Positions 45,094 through 53,182 are shown, numbered from the stretch's first letter. The stretch: 64,000 nucleotides of DNA from Ottowia flava (GCF_042680565.1 NZ_JBHUEJ010000027.1:62001-126000), one strand, 5' to 3'. Notes: generated by a model from the letters alone, not told the origin. A program made the numbers and translations.

Positions 45094-45121
45094 AAAGCGC
45101 CTGCCTGCCAGGCGCTTTTTT
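45094..45121 (+). terminator. rho-independent terminator after the UspA gene
   Basis: AAAGCGCCTG, loop CCTGC, CAGGCGCTTTTTTT: a GC-rich stem followed by a T-run that leads directly into a repeat copy. Confidence 0.9.
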
Positions 45122-45122
45122 A

Positions 45123-45180
45123 TGTCATTTTGGCCTCTGGCCCTACAGCCACCTGCGCGACAAGCTACCTAAAACATAGC
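45123..45180 (-). repeat. short interspersed repeat, copy 10
   Basis: Minus strand: GCTATGTTTTAGGTAGCTTG, TCGCGCAGGTGGCTGTAGGG, CCAGAGGCCAAAATGACAT. A near full-length copy between the UspA terminator and the hydrolase stop. Confidence 0.85.
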
Positions 45181-45195
45181 AAATACCCCGCTGCG

Positions 45196-45993
45196 CTAAT
45201 GCAGCGGCCGTGCCCGCGCCGTGCGCAGAAAGTCGATCAGCAGCTCGTCGAACGCGTCCGGCTGCTCCAGGTGCGGCAGGTGGCCGGCGCCGGGCAGGGT
45301 GACGCTGCGCGCGCCGGGCAGGGCGTGGGCCATCGCCGCCAGCGTGGCGGGCGGCGCCACGCGGTCGTGTTCGCCCGCCACCAGCAGCGTGGGCGCGGCG
45401 ATCTGCGCCAGCGCGCTGCGGCGGTCGAAGCCGCGCATCGCCTCGAGCGCGCGCCGCCAGATGGCGGCGTGACCCTGTGCCTGGCAGAAGGTCGCCAGCT
45501 GCACCCCTTCAGGCAGAGCGCCGGGGCTGACCAGGCGCGGCAGCAGCGTGTCGGCGATGGCGTCCATCGACTTGCCCTCGTCCAGCCAGCGCAGGCCCTG
45601 GGCGATGTGCTGGTCGTAGGCGTCGCCCGGCAGCACGGCCGGCGCGGTGGCCACCAGCACCAGCTGGCGCACCAGATCGGGCCGGCGCACCGCGACTTCC
45701 TGCGCCAGCATGCCGCCCATGCCGTGGCCGACCAGGGCGACGCTCTGGCGGGGTGACTCGGCCATCAGCACTTCGATCAGGTGCACGCAGCTGGCGGCCA
45801 GCGCCATGAAGCTGTAGGGCTCGACCGGCGTGCTGAGGCCGTAGCCGGGCATGTTCCAGGCCACGCCACGGAAACCGAGACTGGCCAGCGCTTCGACCTG
45901 GGGCGCGAAGGCGCGAAAGCCGCCGCCCGAGCCGTGCAGCATCAGCACCGTGGGGCCGTGCCCCAGCATGGAAAACGTGGGAAGAGCGGGCAT
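45196..45993 (-). CDS. alpha/beta hydrolase-fold protein lacking the nucleophilic serine
   Basis: The 265-aa protein has the alpha/beta hydrolase layout: oxyanion region LMLHGSGGGFRAF, the elbow VALVGHGMGGMLAQEVA, the acidic residue in VAGEHDRVAPP and the histidine in GAGHLPHLEQPDAF. The nucleophile position of the GxSxG elbow is glycine (Gly91, codon GGC; AGC would be serine), so classical hydrolase activity is not expected while Asp and His remain. ATG 45993 (MPALPTFSML) is chosen; 19 upstream codons are unlikely. Possibly a pseudoenzyme, a non-hydrolytic member of the fold, or a recent point mutation. Confidence 0.85.
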   Translation of the reverse strand: MPALPTFSMLGHGPTVLMLHGSGGGFRAFAPQVEALASLGFRGVAWNMPGYGLSTPVEPYSFMALAASCVHLIEVLMAESPRQSVALVGHGMGGMLAQEVAVRRPDLVRQLVLVATAPAVLPGDAYDQHIAQGLRWLDEGKSMDAIADTLLPRLVSPGALPEGVQLATFCQAQGHAAIWRRALEAMRGFDRRSALAQIAAPTLLVAGEHDRVAPPATLAAMAHALPGARSVTLPGAGHLPHLEQPDAFDELLIDFLRTARARPLH

Positions 45994-46113
45994 GCGGCTA
46001 TCGTAAGCCCAGCGCTGGCGGACGCCGCGCGCGATCACCCTGGCGACCATGCCAGCACTGCGCCCTCGCTATGATCCGTGGCGAGCATGTGCGCTGCCGC
46101 ATGCGCGCCGCCT

Positions 46114-46623
46114 ATGCTTTCCCCGCACCCGCACAGCCCTCCAGAACCCAGCTCGCGCCAATTTCGCGGCGCCATGGGCATGTTCGCGACCGGCGTGACC
46201 ATCGTCACCGTGCGCGGCGAAGCGGGCGAACTGGCGGGCCTGACGGTCAATTCCTTCAATTCGGTGTCCATGCACCCGCCGTTGATCGTCTGGAGCCTGA
46301 GCCTGCGGTCCCACTCGCTGCCGACCTTCTGCCGTGCGTCGCACTACGCCATCAACGTGCTGGCGGCCGACCAGCATGCGCTGGCCTTGCGTTTTGCGTC
46401 GTCGTCGGGCGATCGCTGGGCCGGTGTCGACTGGCGGCCCGGCGTGGACGGGGTGCCGCTGATCGCTGACGCGCTGGCGCACTTCGAATGTGCCAACCAC
46501 AGCCACCAGACCGAGGGCGACCACGAGCTGTTCATCGGTCGGGTCGAGCGCTGTACCCACCGCACCGACGCCGAGCCGCTGATCTTCCACGGCGGCAAGT
46601 TCTTCGCTGAGCAGGCGCTGTGA
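46114..46623 (+). CDS. flavin reductase-family protein (FMN-binding split barrel)
   Basis: The 169-aa protein has the flavin reductase-like pattern: FRGAMGMFATGVTIVTVRGE, LTVNSFNSVSMHPPLIVWSL and ECANHSHQTEGDHELFIGRVERC with the family GDH. Such proteins supply reduced FMN/FAD to two-component monooxygenases or act as FMN-binding proteins. ATG 46114 (MLSPHPHSPP) is one of several candidates. Its partner oxygenase is not in the neighbourhood. It is divergent from the hydrolase-like gene and followed after 70 bp by an EamA transporter. Confidence 0.88.
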   Translation: MLSPHPHSPPEPSSRQFRGAMGMFATGVTIVTVRGEAGELAGLTVNSFNSVSMHPPLIVWSLSLRSHSLPTFCRASHYAINVLAADQHALALRFASSSGDRWAGVDWRPGVDGVPLIADALAHFECANHSHQTEGDHELFIGRVERCTHRTDAEPLIFHGGKFFAEQAL

Positions 46624-46693
46624 ACCGCCTGCTGGTCGATGGCGCGGGCGTGCTCGTCGCCGCGCCCCACCCGCCTCTTTTTTACACCCGCCG

Positions 46694-47602
46694 ATGACGA
46701 CCGAGCGCAAAGACCATCTCGACACCCGCGCCGGCACCATCCTGCTGGCCTGCTGCCTGTTCTGGGGTGTACAGCAGGTGCTGGTCAAGGCCACGTTGCC
46801 GGAATTGGCGCCGGTGTTCCAGGCAGCGGTGCGCTTCGTGGGCGCCGCCGCGCTGCTGCTGGTCTGTTGCGCCTGGCGCGGCGTGAAGCTGTTTGAGCGC
46901 GACGGCAGCCTGGGCGCCGGCCTGCTGGCGGGCGTATTGTTCGCGGCCGAATTTGCCGCCATGTACCTGGGGCTGCAATACACCACGGCGTCGCGGCTCA
47001 CCGTGTTTCTGTACACCTCGCCGTTCTGGGTGGCGCTGATCTTGCCGCTGCTGGTGCCGGCTGAGCGCCTGCGCCCGGTGCAATGGGTTGGCCTGGCCTG
47101 TGCCTTTGCCGGCGTGGCCTTTGCGCTGCGCGAAGGCTTTACCCACGGCGGCGCGGGGCTGACCTGGCGCGGTGACCTGCTCGGCCTGGCCGCGGGCGCG
47201 CTGTGGGGGCTGACCACCGTCACCATCCGTGCCACCACGCTGGCGCGCCTGTCGCCCGAAAAAATGCTGTTCTACCAGGTGATCGTGGCGGCGATCGGCC
47301 TGCCGCTGCTCTCACTGGCGCTGGGCGAGGCGTGGAACTGGCAGTGGTCCCACTTTGCCGCCACGTCGCTGGCGTTGCAGACGCTGATCGGCGCCTTTGC
47401 CAGCTACCTGGTGTGGATGTGGCTGCTGGCGCATTACCCGGCCACCAAAATTTCGGTGTTCGTGTTCCTGACGCCGCTGTTCGCCCTGGCCGCTGGCGCG
47501 CTGTGGCTGCGCGAGCCGATCACCGGCAGCCTGGTGGCGGCGCTGACGCTGGTGGCGCTGGGCATCGTGCTGGTCAATCGGCGGGCACCGACGCGCGCTT
47601 GA
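46694..47602 (+). CDS. EamA/DMT-family transporter
   Basis: The 302-aa protein has ten predicted transmembrane helices in two EamA repeats (~residues 15-145 and 160-298). Typical stretches are AILACCLFWGVQQVLVKATL-like start (ILLACCLFWGVQQV), EFAAMYLGLQYTTASRLTVF and FLTPLFALAAGALWLREPIT. DMT members export amino acids, nucleosides or other metabolites, and the substrate is not predictable here. ATG 46694 is the first good start after the flavin reductase gene. Confidence 0.92.
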   Translation: MTTERKDHLDTRAGTILLACCLFWGVQQVLVKATLPELAPVFQAAVRFVGAAALLLVCCAWRGVKLFERDGSLGAGLLAGVLFAAEFAAMYLGLQYTTASRLTVFLYTSPFWVALILPLLVPAERLRPVQWVGLACAFAGVAFALREGFTHGGAGLTWRGDLLGLAAGALWGLTTVTIRATTLARLSPEKMLFYQVIVAAIGLPLLSLALGEAWNWQWSHFAATSLALQTLIGAFASYLVWMWLLAHYPATKISVFVFLTPLFALAAGALWLREPITGSLVAALTLVALGIVLVNRRAPTRA

Positions 47603-47646
47603 CGCCTGCGCCGGCACGGGCCGGCGGCCCAAGTGCACTACAGTAG

Positions 47647-47674
47647 TTGTAAATCACGCCCGGCGCCCCCATAT
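47647..47674 (+). promoter_or_regulatory. candidate sigma-32 promoter for cbpA
   Basis: TTGTAAA, 12 bases, CCCCCATAT, located ~60 bp before the cbpA start. It resembles the heat-shock consensus (CTTGAAA / CCCCATnT). The -10 match is good, the -35 is partial. Confidence 0.4.
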
Positions 47675-47732
47675 GGCCGGGATCGGGCAGGCCGCAAGGC
47701 CTGTCGCCGCAGCCACCCACCGCAGCACATCC

Positions 47733-48740
47733 ATGCAATTCAAGGACTACTACCAGATCCTGGGCGTCGACAAGTCGGCCACCCAGGACGAGATCAAGAA
47801 GGCCTTCCGCAAGCTGGCCCGCAAATACCACCCCGACGTCAGCAAGGAAGCCGACGCCGCCGAACGCATGGCCGAGGTTAACGAGGCCAACACCGTGTTG
47901 TCCGACCCCGAAAAGCGCTCCGCCTACGACACCGTGGGCGCGCAGGCCTGGGCGGCCGGTGCGCGGTCGGGCGACGACGTGCGCCCGCCGCCGGGCTGGA
48001 ACAGCGGCTACACCTACGGCGAGCCGGGCGGTGGCGGTGGCGCGGACGGTTTCCGGGCGCATTTCAGCGGCGGGGACGACGGTGACTACAGCGAGTTCTT
48101 CGAACAGATGTTCGGCCGCGCGCACGGCGGCGGAGGCGGCGGCCGGCGCGCGTCCGGCCGTGCGCAGGCGCAGATGCGCGGCGAAGACCGCCACGCGCGC
48201 ATCGAGCTCGATTTGATCGACGCCTACAAGGGTGCCGAGCGCCACATCAACCTGCGCGGCGCCAAGCTGGACGACGCCGGGAACGTGGTGCCGGAAGACC
48301 GCACGCTGGAAGTCAAGATTCCCAAGGGCGTCAAGGAAGGGCAGATGATCCGCCTGGCCGGCCAGGGCGGCGCTGGCTACAACGGCGGCCCGGCGGGCGA
48401 CTTGATGCTGGAAGTGCAGTTCCGCGCCGACCCGCGTTACCGTGTGGACGGCCGCGACGTGACCCAGCGCGTGCGCATCAGCCCGTGGGAAGCGGCCATC
48501 GGCGGCGGCGTGGAAGTCACCACGCCCGACGGCGCGACGGTCGAAGTGACCGTGCCCGCCGGTTCGGGCAGCGGGCGCAAGCTGCGGCTGAAGGGGCGCG
48601 GCATCCCCTCGTCGACTGCGCCGGGCGACTTGTACCTGGAGCTGGAAATCGCCGTGCCCAGCGCCGTGACCGACGCGCAAAAGGCCGCCTGGGCCGCCTT
48701 GCGCGACGCCTACCCCGGCTTCAACCCCCGCAGCGCCTAA
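47733..48740 (+). CDS. cbpA: curved DNA-binding protein/DnaJ-class co-chaperone
   Basis: The 335-aa protein has an N-terminal J domain (MQFKDYYQILGVDKSA; HPD at residues 33-35), a Gly-rich linker (~residues 90-150) and two C-terminal substrate-binding beta-domains (LEVKIPKGVKEGQMIRLAGQ; ITVPAGSGSGRKLRLKGRG-like segment). There is no cysteine-rich zinc domain, so it is CbpA rather than DnaJ. It stimulates DnaK ATPase and can bind DNA. ATG 47733 is chosen over an earlier in-frame start. The modulator gene cbpM follows 33 bp later. Confidence 0.95.
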   Translation: MQFKDYYQILGVDKSATQDEIKKAFRKLARKYHPDVSKEADAAERMAEVNEANTVLSDPEKRSAYDTVGAQAWAAGARSGDDVRPPPGWNSGYTYGEPGGGGGADGFRAHFSGGDDGDYSEFFEQMFGRAHGGGGGGRRASGRAQAQMRGEDRHARIELDLIDAYKGAERHINLRGAKLDDAGNVVPEDRTLEVKIPKGVKEGQMIRLAGQGGAGYNGGPAGDLMLEVQFRADPRYRVDGRDVTQRVRISPWEAAIGGGVEVTTPDGATVEVTVPAGSGSGRKLRLKGRGIPSSTAPGDLYLELEIAVPSAVTDAQKAAWAALRDAYPGFNPRSA

Positions 48741-48773
48741 GCGCCGACCCCTGGATTACGGAGACCGAACCCC

Positions 48774-49091
48774 ATGGCTTCCCAACCCATTGCGATTCCT
48801 GCCGAACTGGTCGAGTTGCTCGACGACGCCGCGCTTGACCTGCCCACGTTGGCGCGCACCTGCCGCGTCACCACCGAATGGGTGCTCACCCGCGTCGAAT
48901 CCGGCGTGCTGGCGCCCAGCGTCGGCCGCGCCGCGACCGAGTGGCGTTTTGCCAGCACCACCGTCGTGCGCGCCCGCCGTCTGGCTGACCTGGAGCAGAC
49001 CTTTGAAGCCGACCCGCAACTCGCCGCACTGACGGTGGACTTGATGGAAGAGGTGGCCGATCTGCGCCGCCGGCTGCGCGAACTGATCTGA
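48774..49091 (+). CDS. cbpM: chaperone-modulator CbpM (MerR-like HTH)
   Basis: The 105-aa protein starts IAIPAELVELLDDAALDLPT, contains the MerR-like segment ARTCRVTTEWVLTRVESGVL and ends in a helical stretch VDLMEEVADLRRRLRELI. CbpM binds the J domain of CbpA and inhibits both its co-chaperone and DNA-binding activity. It is directly downstream of cbpA, as usual. Confidence 0.9.
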   Translation: MASQPIAIPAELVELLDDAALDLPTLARTCRVTTEWVLTRVESGVLAPSVGRAATEWRFASTTVVRARRLADLEQTFEADPQLAALTVDLMEEVADLRRRLRELI

Positions 49092-49159
49092 GGCGCGGCA
49101 CCCGCGCCCGAACGGCGCACGCCGCCGGGGCGACAGGCCGTGTACGGTCGCGCCCAAAG

Positions 49160-49216
49160 CTTTTTTGAGCACAAAAAAGACTGCCCGCGCTAGAGAGATC
49201 TGCGCGGGCAGCTATG
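49160..49216 (-). repeat. short interspersed repeat, copy 11 (hairpin variant)
   Basis: Minus strand: CATAGCTGCCCGCGCAGATC, TCTCTAGCGCGGGCAG, TCTTTTTTGTGCTC. Arms CTGCCCGCGC (49181-49190) and GCGCGGGCAG (49202-49211) form a 10-bp stem, and on the minus strand a T-run follows, giving the look of a terminator for leftward transcripts, although the convergent leftward gene ends further right at 49266. Confidence 0.7.
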
Positions 49217-49265
49217 TTTACAGGAGCGCATCGGCGCCGGGCCGATGCCGCCGGTGCGGGGTCGC

Positions 49266-50090
49266 TCAGTACCCGAAGCCGACGCCCACCCCGCCGTGGC
49301 GGCCAATGCGGCCACCGATCGACAGGTTGACACCCACCGGCGCCACGTAGCGCGGGGCCGGCCGCACGTACACCGGCGCCGGATAGCTCTGGTACACCGG
49401 GGCGGCGTACGGGTAAGGCTGCGGGAACGCTTGCGGGTAGGGCTGCGGATAAGGCGCGGGGTAGACCGGCTGCTGCGGGTAATAGCCCGCGTCGTAACCC
49501 GGCTGCGCCACCTCGCCCCCCGAGGGGTAAGACGAATACGCCGGCGGCACCGGGTACGTCGCCACCGGCGCGGGTTGCACCGGGTAGGTTTGCGCGCCGT
49601 CGTTGTAACCGTAGTTCGGCTGGTTGTAATAGCCGCCCTCCGGGTTGGGCACCTGTAGCCACTGGCCCGGCGCCTGCGCCGTGCGCGTCTGGTACTGGCG
49701 GCCGTTGTACTCGTAGGTCACGTCGTAGCCCGTCACGCGCTGGCTGTAGCCCGTGCCGCAGTTGCCATAGCCGTTGTTGTAGGCCTCGGCCGTGTTGCCC
49801 AGGATGGCGCCACCGATGGCGCCCAGAATGGCGCCGGCGATGTGGCCGTTGCCCTTGCCGATCTGGCTGCCGATCAGCCCGCCGGTCACCGCACCCACGC
49901 CGGCACCCGCACCGCTGGTGGGGCGGCCGTACGGCCTGCAGTCCTGTACCGGCACCTGTTCCACCACGGGCTGGGCACCCAGCACGCGCGCATTCACCAT
50001 CGACTGCGCTTGCGCCGCCGTGGCCGCCACGCCCAGCGCCGCCAGCACGGCCAGGCGCACAGCGAAGGCAGAAGACGTAGAGCTTTTCAT
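49266..50090 (-). CDS. glycine-zipper outer-membrane protein with Pro/Tyr-rich tail
   Basis: The 274-aa protein has a Sec signal peptide (LAVLAALGVAATAAQAQ) and no lipobox. A SlyB/17-kDa-antigen-like glycine-zipper 2TM region lies at about residues 60-105 (GAGVGAVTGGLIGSQIGKGN, GAILGAIGGAILGN). A short strand-rich domain (VTGYDVTYEYNGRQYQTRT) follows. The long tail of Pro-Tyr-Gln repeats ends in GGRIGRHGGVGVGFGY, probably an outer-membrane strand. GAGGAT precedes ATG 50090. Such proteins support envelope integrity; the exact role is unknown. Confidence 0.88.
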   Translation of the reverse strand: MKSSTSSAFAVRLAVLAALGVAATAAQAQSMVNARVLGAQPVVEQVPVQDCRPYGRPTSGAGAGVGAVTGGLIGSQIGKGNGHIAGAILGAIGGAILGNTAEAYNNGYGNCGTGYSQRVTGYDVTYEYNGRQYQTRTAQAPGQWLQVPNPEGGYYNQPNYGYNDGAQTYPVQPAPVATYPVPPAYSSYPSGGEVAQPGYDAGYYPQQPVYPAPYPQPYPQAFPQPYPYAAPVYQSYPAPVYVRPAPRYVAPVGVNLSIGGRIGRHGGVGVGFGY

Positions 50091-50232
50091 CTTGGGATCC
50101 TCAAAAAAGAAGACAGAGCGGCCCCATTGTGGGCCGCCTTCCCTCTGAAAACGCCCGAATGTGCCCCCGGGCTGACCTACTTTACACCCCGGATACCAAG
50201 TCGCAGACCGGTCGCAGCGCGGTTCAGGGTGG

Positions 50233-50286
50233 TCAAAAACCATAGCGACTTGCGCAGGTGTATCTAAGGCTGATGCCAGATTTCAT
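50233..50286 (+). repeat. short interspersed repeat, copy 12
   Basis: CATAGCGACTTGCGCAGGTG, TATCTAAGGC and TGATGCCAGATTTCAT. It marks the left edge of the region that carries the SGNH hydrolase remnant. Confidence 0.65.
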
Positions 50287-50367
50287 GTTTTTTTTGGGGA
50301 GCCGCCGTTTTGCCCGCCGCGCCGACGGGCCATTGCACGCAGCCCGTGGCCAAGGCATGCTGGCTGC

Positions 50368-50550
50368 GCAGGCGGTGTGCATCTGTTCGACACCGCGGGC
50401 GTGGCGGGGCTGGAGCCTGCCGTACCCGGCAGCAGCGGCGTGTCGGGCGACTGGGTGAACGAAATCCACCTGACACCCGGCGGTTACGCCAAGGTCGGCA
50501 AGGTGTTCGGGCCGTGGATCGAGGAGCGGTTGGCGCGGTACGCAGGCTGA
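50368..50550 (+). pseudogene. C-terminal remnant of an SGNH/GDSL hydrolase
   Basis: The frame ending at TGA 50548-50550 reads AGGVHLFDTAGVAG, then GDWVNEIHLTPGGYAKVGKV and FGPWIEERLARYAG. The DWVNEIHLTPGGYAK stretch is the Asp/His end of an SGNH hydrolase (usual form DWxNEIHPTxxGYxKLA). The body of the enzyme with its GDS(L) serine is missing: upstream the frame lacks a start and family sequence. A repeat copy lies ~80 bp upstream, so loss may have involved that site. Confidence 0.6.
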
Positions 50551-50577
50551 TCACAAACCCTGAGTCCCTCCCGCCGA

Positions 50578-51006
50578 TCAAGCCTCGGGCGGCAGCTTGG
50601 GCACCACAAACCGCCACACGGCCCGCAGTGCCAGCGCGGTCAGCGCCAGGCCCACCACGCAGACCGGCACGCGCAGGCCGGTGTCGGACCAGTTGGAATA
50701 GGTCATCAGCGCCGCGGCCTGGGCGGTCATGGCCAGGGCGATGGTGGCCAGCGCGTGCTGCGGCATGGCCAGGCGCGCGCGGTAGTCCGGCGAGGTCAGG
50801 CCCCACAGGGTCTGGAACAGGCAGGCCGCGCCGATGGGGATGGCCAGCCACACCACCAGCACCAGTGGCAGCAGGTGGTCGATAGCCCAATGGAACAGCG
50901 GCTGCGGCCCGCGCAGGGTCAGGCCGTACAGCTCGAACGCCATCCACAGGCCGCCAGGCAGGGCGCCAAAGACGGACCAGCGGTACAGGCGGCGGCTGGG
51001 GTGCAC
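50578..51006 (-). CDS. small four-helix membrane protein
   Basis: The 142-aa protein starts with GTG 51006, directly after the stop of the acetoacetyl-CoA synthetase gene (4 bases). It has four hydrophobic segments (WSVFGALPGGLWMAFELYGL, LLPLVLVVWLAIPIGAACLF, ALATIALAMTAQAAALMTYS, VPVCVVGLALTALALRAVWR). No family was recognised. The tight spacing indicates cotranscription with the synthetase. A start far upstream (51198) would overlap the synthetase gene and is unlikely. Confidence 0.7.
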   Translation of the reverse strand: MHPSRRLYRWSVFGALPGGLWMAFELYGLTLRGPQPLFHWAIDHLLPLVLVVWLAIPIGAACLFQTLWGLTSPDYRARLAMPQHALATIALAMTAQAAALMTYSNWSDTGLRVPVCVVGLALTALALRAVWRFVVPKLPPEA

Positions 51007-51010
51007 GGGC

Positions 51011-53110
51011 TCAGGCGCCGGGCTGGCGCGACAGGTGCGCCTGCGCGAATTCTTGGTACCAGGCCAGCGAGGCCGGGTTGGCCATGGCTTCGCGGTTGAC
51101 GACCTTGTCCAGTGGCTGGCCGAGCAGCAGCTTCTTGATCGGCAGCTCCTGCTTCTTGCCGGAAAGCGTGCGCGGGATCTCGCTGACCTGGAACACATCG
51201 TCCGGCACGAAGCGCGGCGACAGCGCGGTGCGGATGGCGCCGGCCAGGCGTTGGCGCAGCGCGTCGTCCAACGTGACGCCGGGGCGCAGCACCACGAACA
51301 GCGGCATGTAGCTTTCGCGGCCCAGGTATTCCAGGTCGACCACCATCGAATCCAGCACTTCAGGGATGCCCTCGACCGCGCTGTAGATCTCGCTCGTGCC
51401 CATGCGCAGGCCGTGGCGGTTGATGGTGGCGTCGCTGCGGCCGTAGATCACGCACCATTCGCCCTGGCCCTCGTCGTCACCGATCTTGAGCCAGTCGCCA
51501 TGGCGCCAGACGCTGCCGGACTCGGGGCCCAGGTCGCCGCCGCCGGGCTTTCGGCCATGGCCGGGCGGGTACATCTCGAAATAGCTGGCCCTGTAGCGCG
51601 CGCCGTCGGTGTCGCCCACCAGGTACAGCGGCATCGACGGAATGGGCTGCACGCACACCAGTTCGCCCACCTGGCCGACCACGGGCTCGCCCGCGTCGTT
51701 CCAGGCTTCCACCGCGGCACCCAGTTGGCGGCACTGCATGACGCCGGGGCGCTGCGGCAGTTCGCGGTGGCCGCCGATGAAGGCGCCGCAGAAGTCGGTG
51801 CCGCCGGAGATGTTGGCCCACCACATGTCCTGCTGCTCGGGCGATTGGGCGATGCGCCGGAACTGCTCGTTGCCCCAGGTCTGCACGTCGGGCGCCAGCG
51901 GCGAGCCGGTGCTGCCCAGCGCGCGGATGCGGCTCAAGTCGCCGCAGGTCGACAAATCGACGCCCGCCTTCATGCAGCCGGCGTAGAACGCGGCGCCCGC
52001 GCCGAAGAAGCTGACCTGGTGGCGCGCGGCAAAGCGCCACAGCACCGTCCAGTCCGGCGCGTCCTTGGGGCCGCCGGGGCTGCCGTCGTAGATCACGACG
52101 GTGGTGCCGGCCAGCAGGCCGGCCAGCTGGGCGTTCCACATCACCCAGCCGGTCGAGCTGTACCAGTGGTAGCGCTCGCCCAGTGTCATCGGGTCGTAGC
52201 TGCAGCCGATGTCGTTGTGCAGCACGCCCAGCATCTGCATCACCAAAATCATGCCGCCGTGGCCGTGCACGATGGGCTTTGGCAGGCCGGTGGTGCCGCT
52301 GGAATACACCACCCACAGCGGGTGGTCGAACGGCAGCCAGGCCGCTTCAAACGCTGCAGTTTCTGCATCATTTCGGGCTGCAGCGCTAGAGAAATCTGCG
52401 CAGTCAGCTACTGTTTCTGTAGTGCCGAGGTTGCGCTGCAACACCACGTGCTGCACGGTCGGCAAGCCGGCGCGCAGCTCGGCCAGCACGCTCAGGCGGT
52501 CGATGTCGCGGCCCGCCCACGTCACGCCGTCGCAGGCGATCAGCACTTTGGGCTCGATCTGCTTGAAGCGGTCCAGCACGGCGCTGGTGCCCATGTCCGG
52601 CGCGCACACGCTCCACACCGCGCCCAGGCTGGCCACGGCCAGGAAGGCGACCATGGTCTCGGGGATGTTGGGCAGGTACGCCGCCACGCGGTCGCCCGGC
52701 TGCACGCCCTGCGCGCGCAGGTGCAGCGCGAGGGAGGCGACCTGGCGCTGCAATTCCGGCCAGCTCAGGGTGCGCACCTGGCCCTTCTCGTTGTCGCTGA
52801 TGATGGCCGCCACGCCTGCCGCGTCGGCTGGCGCCACGTGGCGCATCACCTGGCGCGCGTAGTTCACCTGCGCGCCGGGGAACCACACCCCGCCCGGCAT
52901 GGCGTTCCGGGCCAGCACGCCGGCGTGTGGCGTCGGCGAAGCCATCTTGAAATAGTCCCAGATGCTTTGCCAAAAGGCGTCCAGCTCTGTCGTCGACCAG
53001 GCCCAGAGCGAGTGGTAGTCGTCGAAGCTCAGGCCGCGCGTATCGCGCAGCCAATCCTGAAAGCGGCGGATCTCGGGGATGCGGGCGGAGGAGGCGGGGG
53101 CTTGGCTCAT
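51011..53110 (-). CDS. acetoacetate-CoA ligase (acetoacetyl-CoA synthetase)
   Basis: The 699-aa adenylate-forming enzyme has the acetoacetyl-CoA synthetase layout: an N-terminal segment FQDWLRDTRGLSFDDYHSLW, the P-loop YSSGTTGLPKPIVHGHGGM, GGTDFCGAF, and the C-terminal core RHGLRMGTSEIYSAVEGIPE and LSGKKQELPIKKLL. It makes acetoacetyl-CoA from acetoacetate, ATP and CoA. A repeat copy read in frame adds ~20 residues (~230-251) just before the P-loop. It is divergent from the TetR gene and the TRAP-fumarylacetoacetase operon, whose end product acetoacetate it could activate. Confidence 0.92.
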   Translation of the reverse strand: MSQAPASSARIPEIRRFQDWLRDTRGLSFDDYHSLWAWSTTELDAFWQSIWDYFKMASPTPHAGVLARNAMPGGVWFPGAQVNYARQVMRHVAPADAAGVAAIISDNEKGQVRTLSWPELQRQVASLALHLRAQGVQPGDRVAAYLPNIPETMVAFLAVASLGAVWSVCAPDMGTSAVLDRFKQIEPKVLIACDGVTWAGRDIDRLSVLAELRAGLPTVQHVVLQRNLGTTETVADCADFSSAAARNDAETAAFEAAWLPFDHPLWVVYSSGTTGLPKPIVHGHGGMILVMQMLGVLHNDIGCSYDPMTLGERYHWYSSTGWVMWNAQLAGLLAGTTVVIYDGSPGGPKDAPDWTVLWRFAARHQVSFFGAGAAFYAGCMKAGVDLSTCGDLSRIRALGSTGSPLAPDVQTWGNEQFRRIAQSPEQQDMWWANISGGTDFCGAFIGGHRELPQRPGVMQCRQLGAAVEAWNDAGEPVVGQVGELVCVQPIPSMPLYLVGDTDGARYRASYFEMYPPGHGRKPGGGDLGPESGSVWRHGDWLKIGDDEGQGEWCVIYGRSDATINRHGLRMGTSEIYSAVEGIPEVLDSMVVDLEYLGRESYMPLFVVLRPGVTLDDALRQRLAGAIRTALSPRFVPDDVFQVSEIPRTLSGKKQELPIKKLLLGQPLDKVVNREAMANPASLAWYQEFAQAHLSRQPGA
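52359..52421 (-). repeat. short interspersed repeat, copy 13 (inside the acetoacetyl-CoA synthetase gene)
   Basis: Minus strand: GCTACAGAAACAGTAGCTGA-like start read as ACAGTAGCTGACTGCGCAG, then ATTTCTCTAGCGCTGCAGCC and GAAATGATGCAG. It resembles copy 11. It encodes residues around TVADCADFSSAAARNDAE without breaking the frame. Confidence 0.7.
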
Positions 53111-53159
53111 GCCCCATTATTGGCCCAGCCGCGTGCCCGTGGCGCGGTCAGCACCGGGG

Positions 53160-53175
53160 CAAACCCTAGGGTTTG
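53160..53175. promoter_or_regulatory. perfect 16-bp palindrome CAAACCCTAGGGTTTG
   Basis: CAAACCCTAGGGTTTG lies between the divergent acetoacetyl-CoA synthetase and TetR genes, 34 bp before the TetR start. The CTAGGGTTT core also occurs at 43521. It is distinct from the TTGGAC/GTCCAA half-sites next to it. Confidence 0.6.
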
Positions 53176-53182
53176 TACGACT

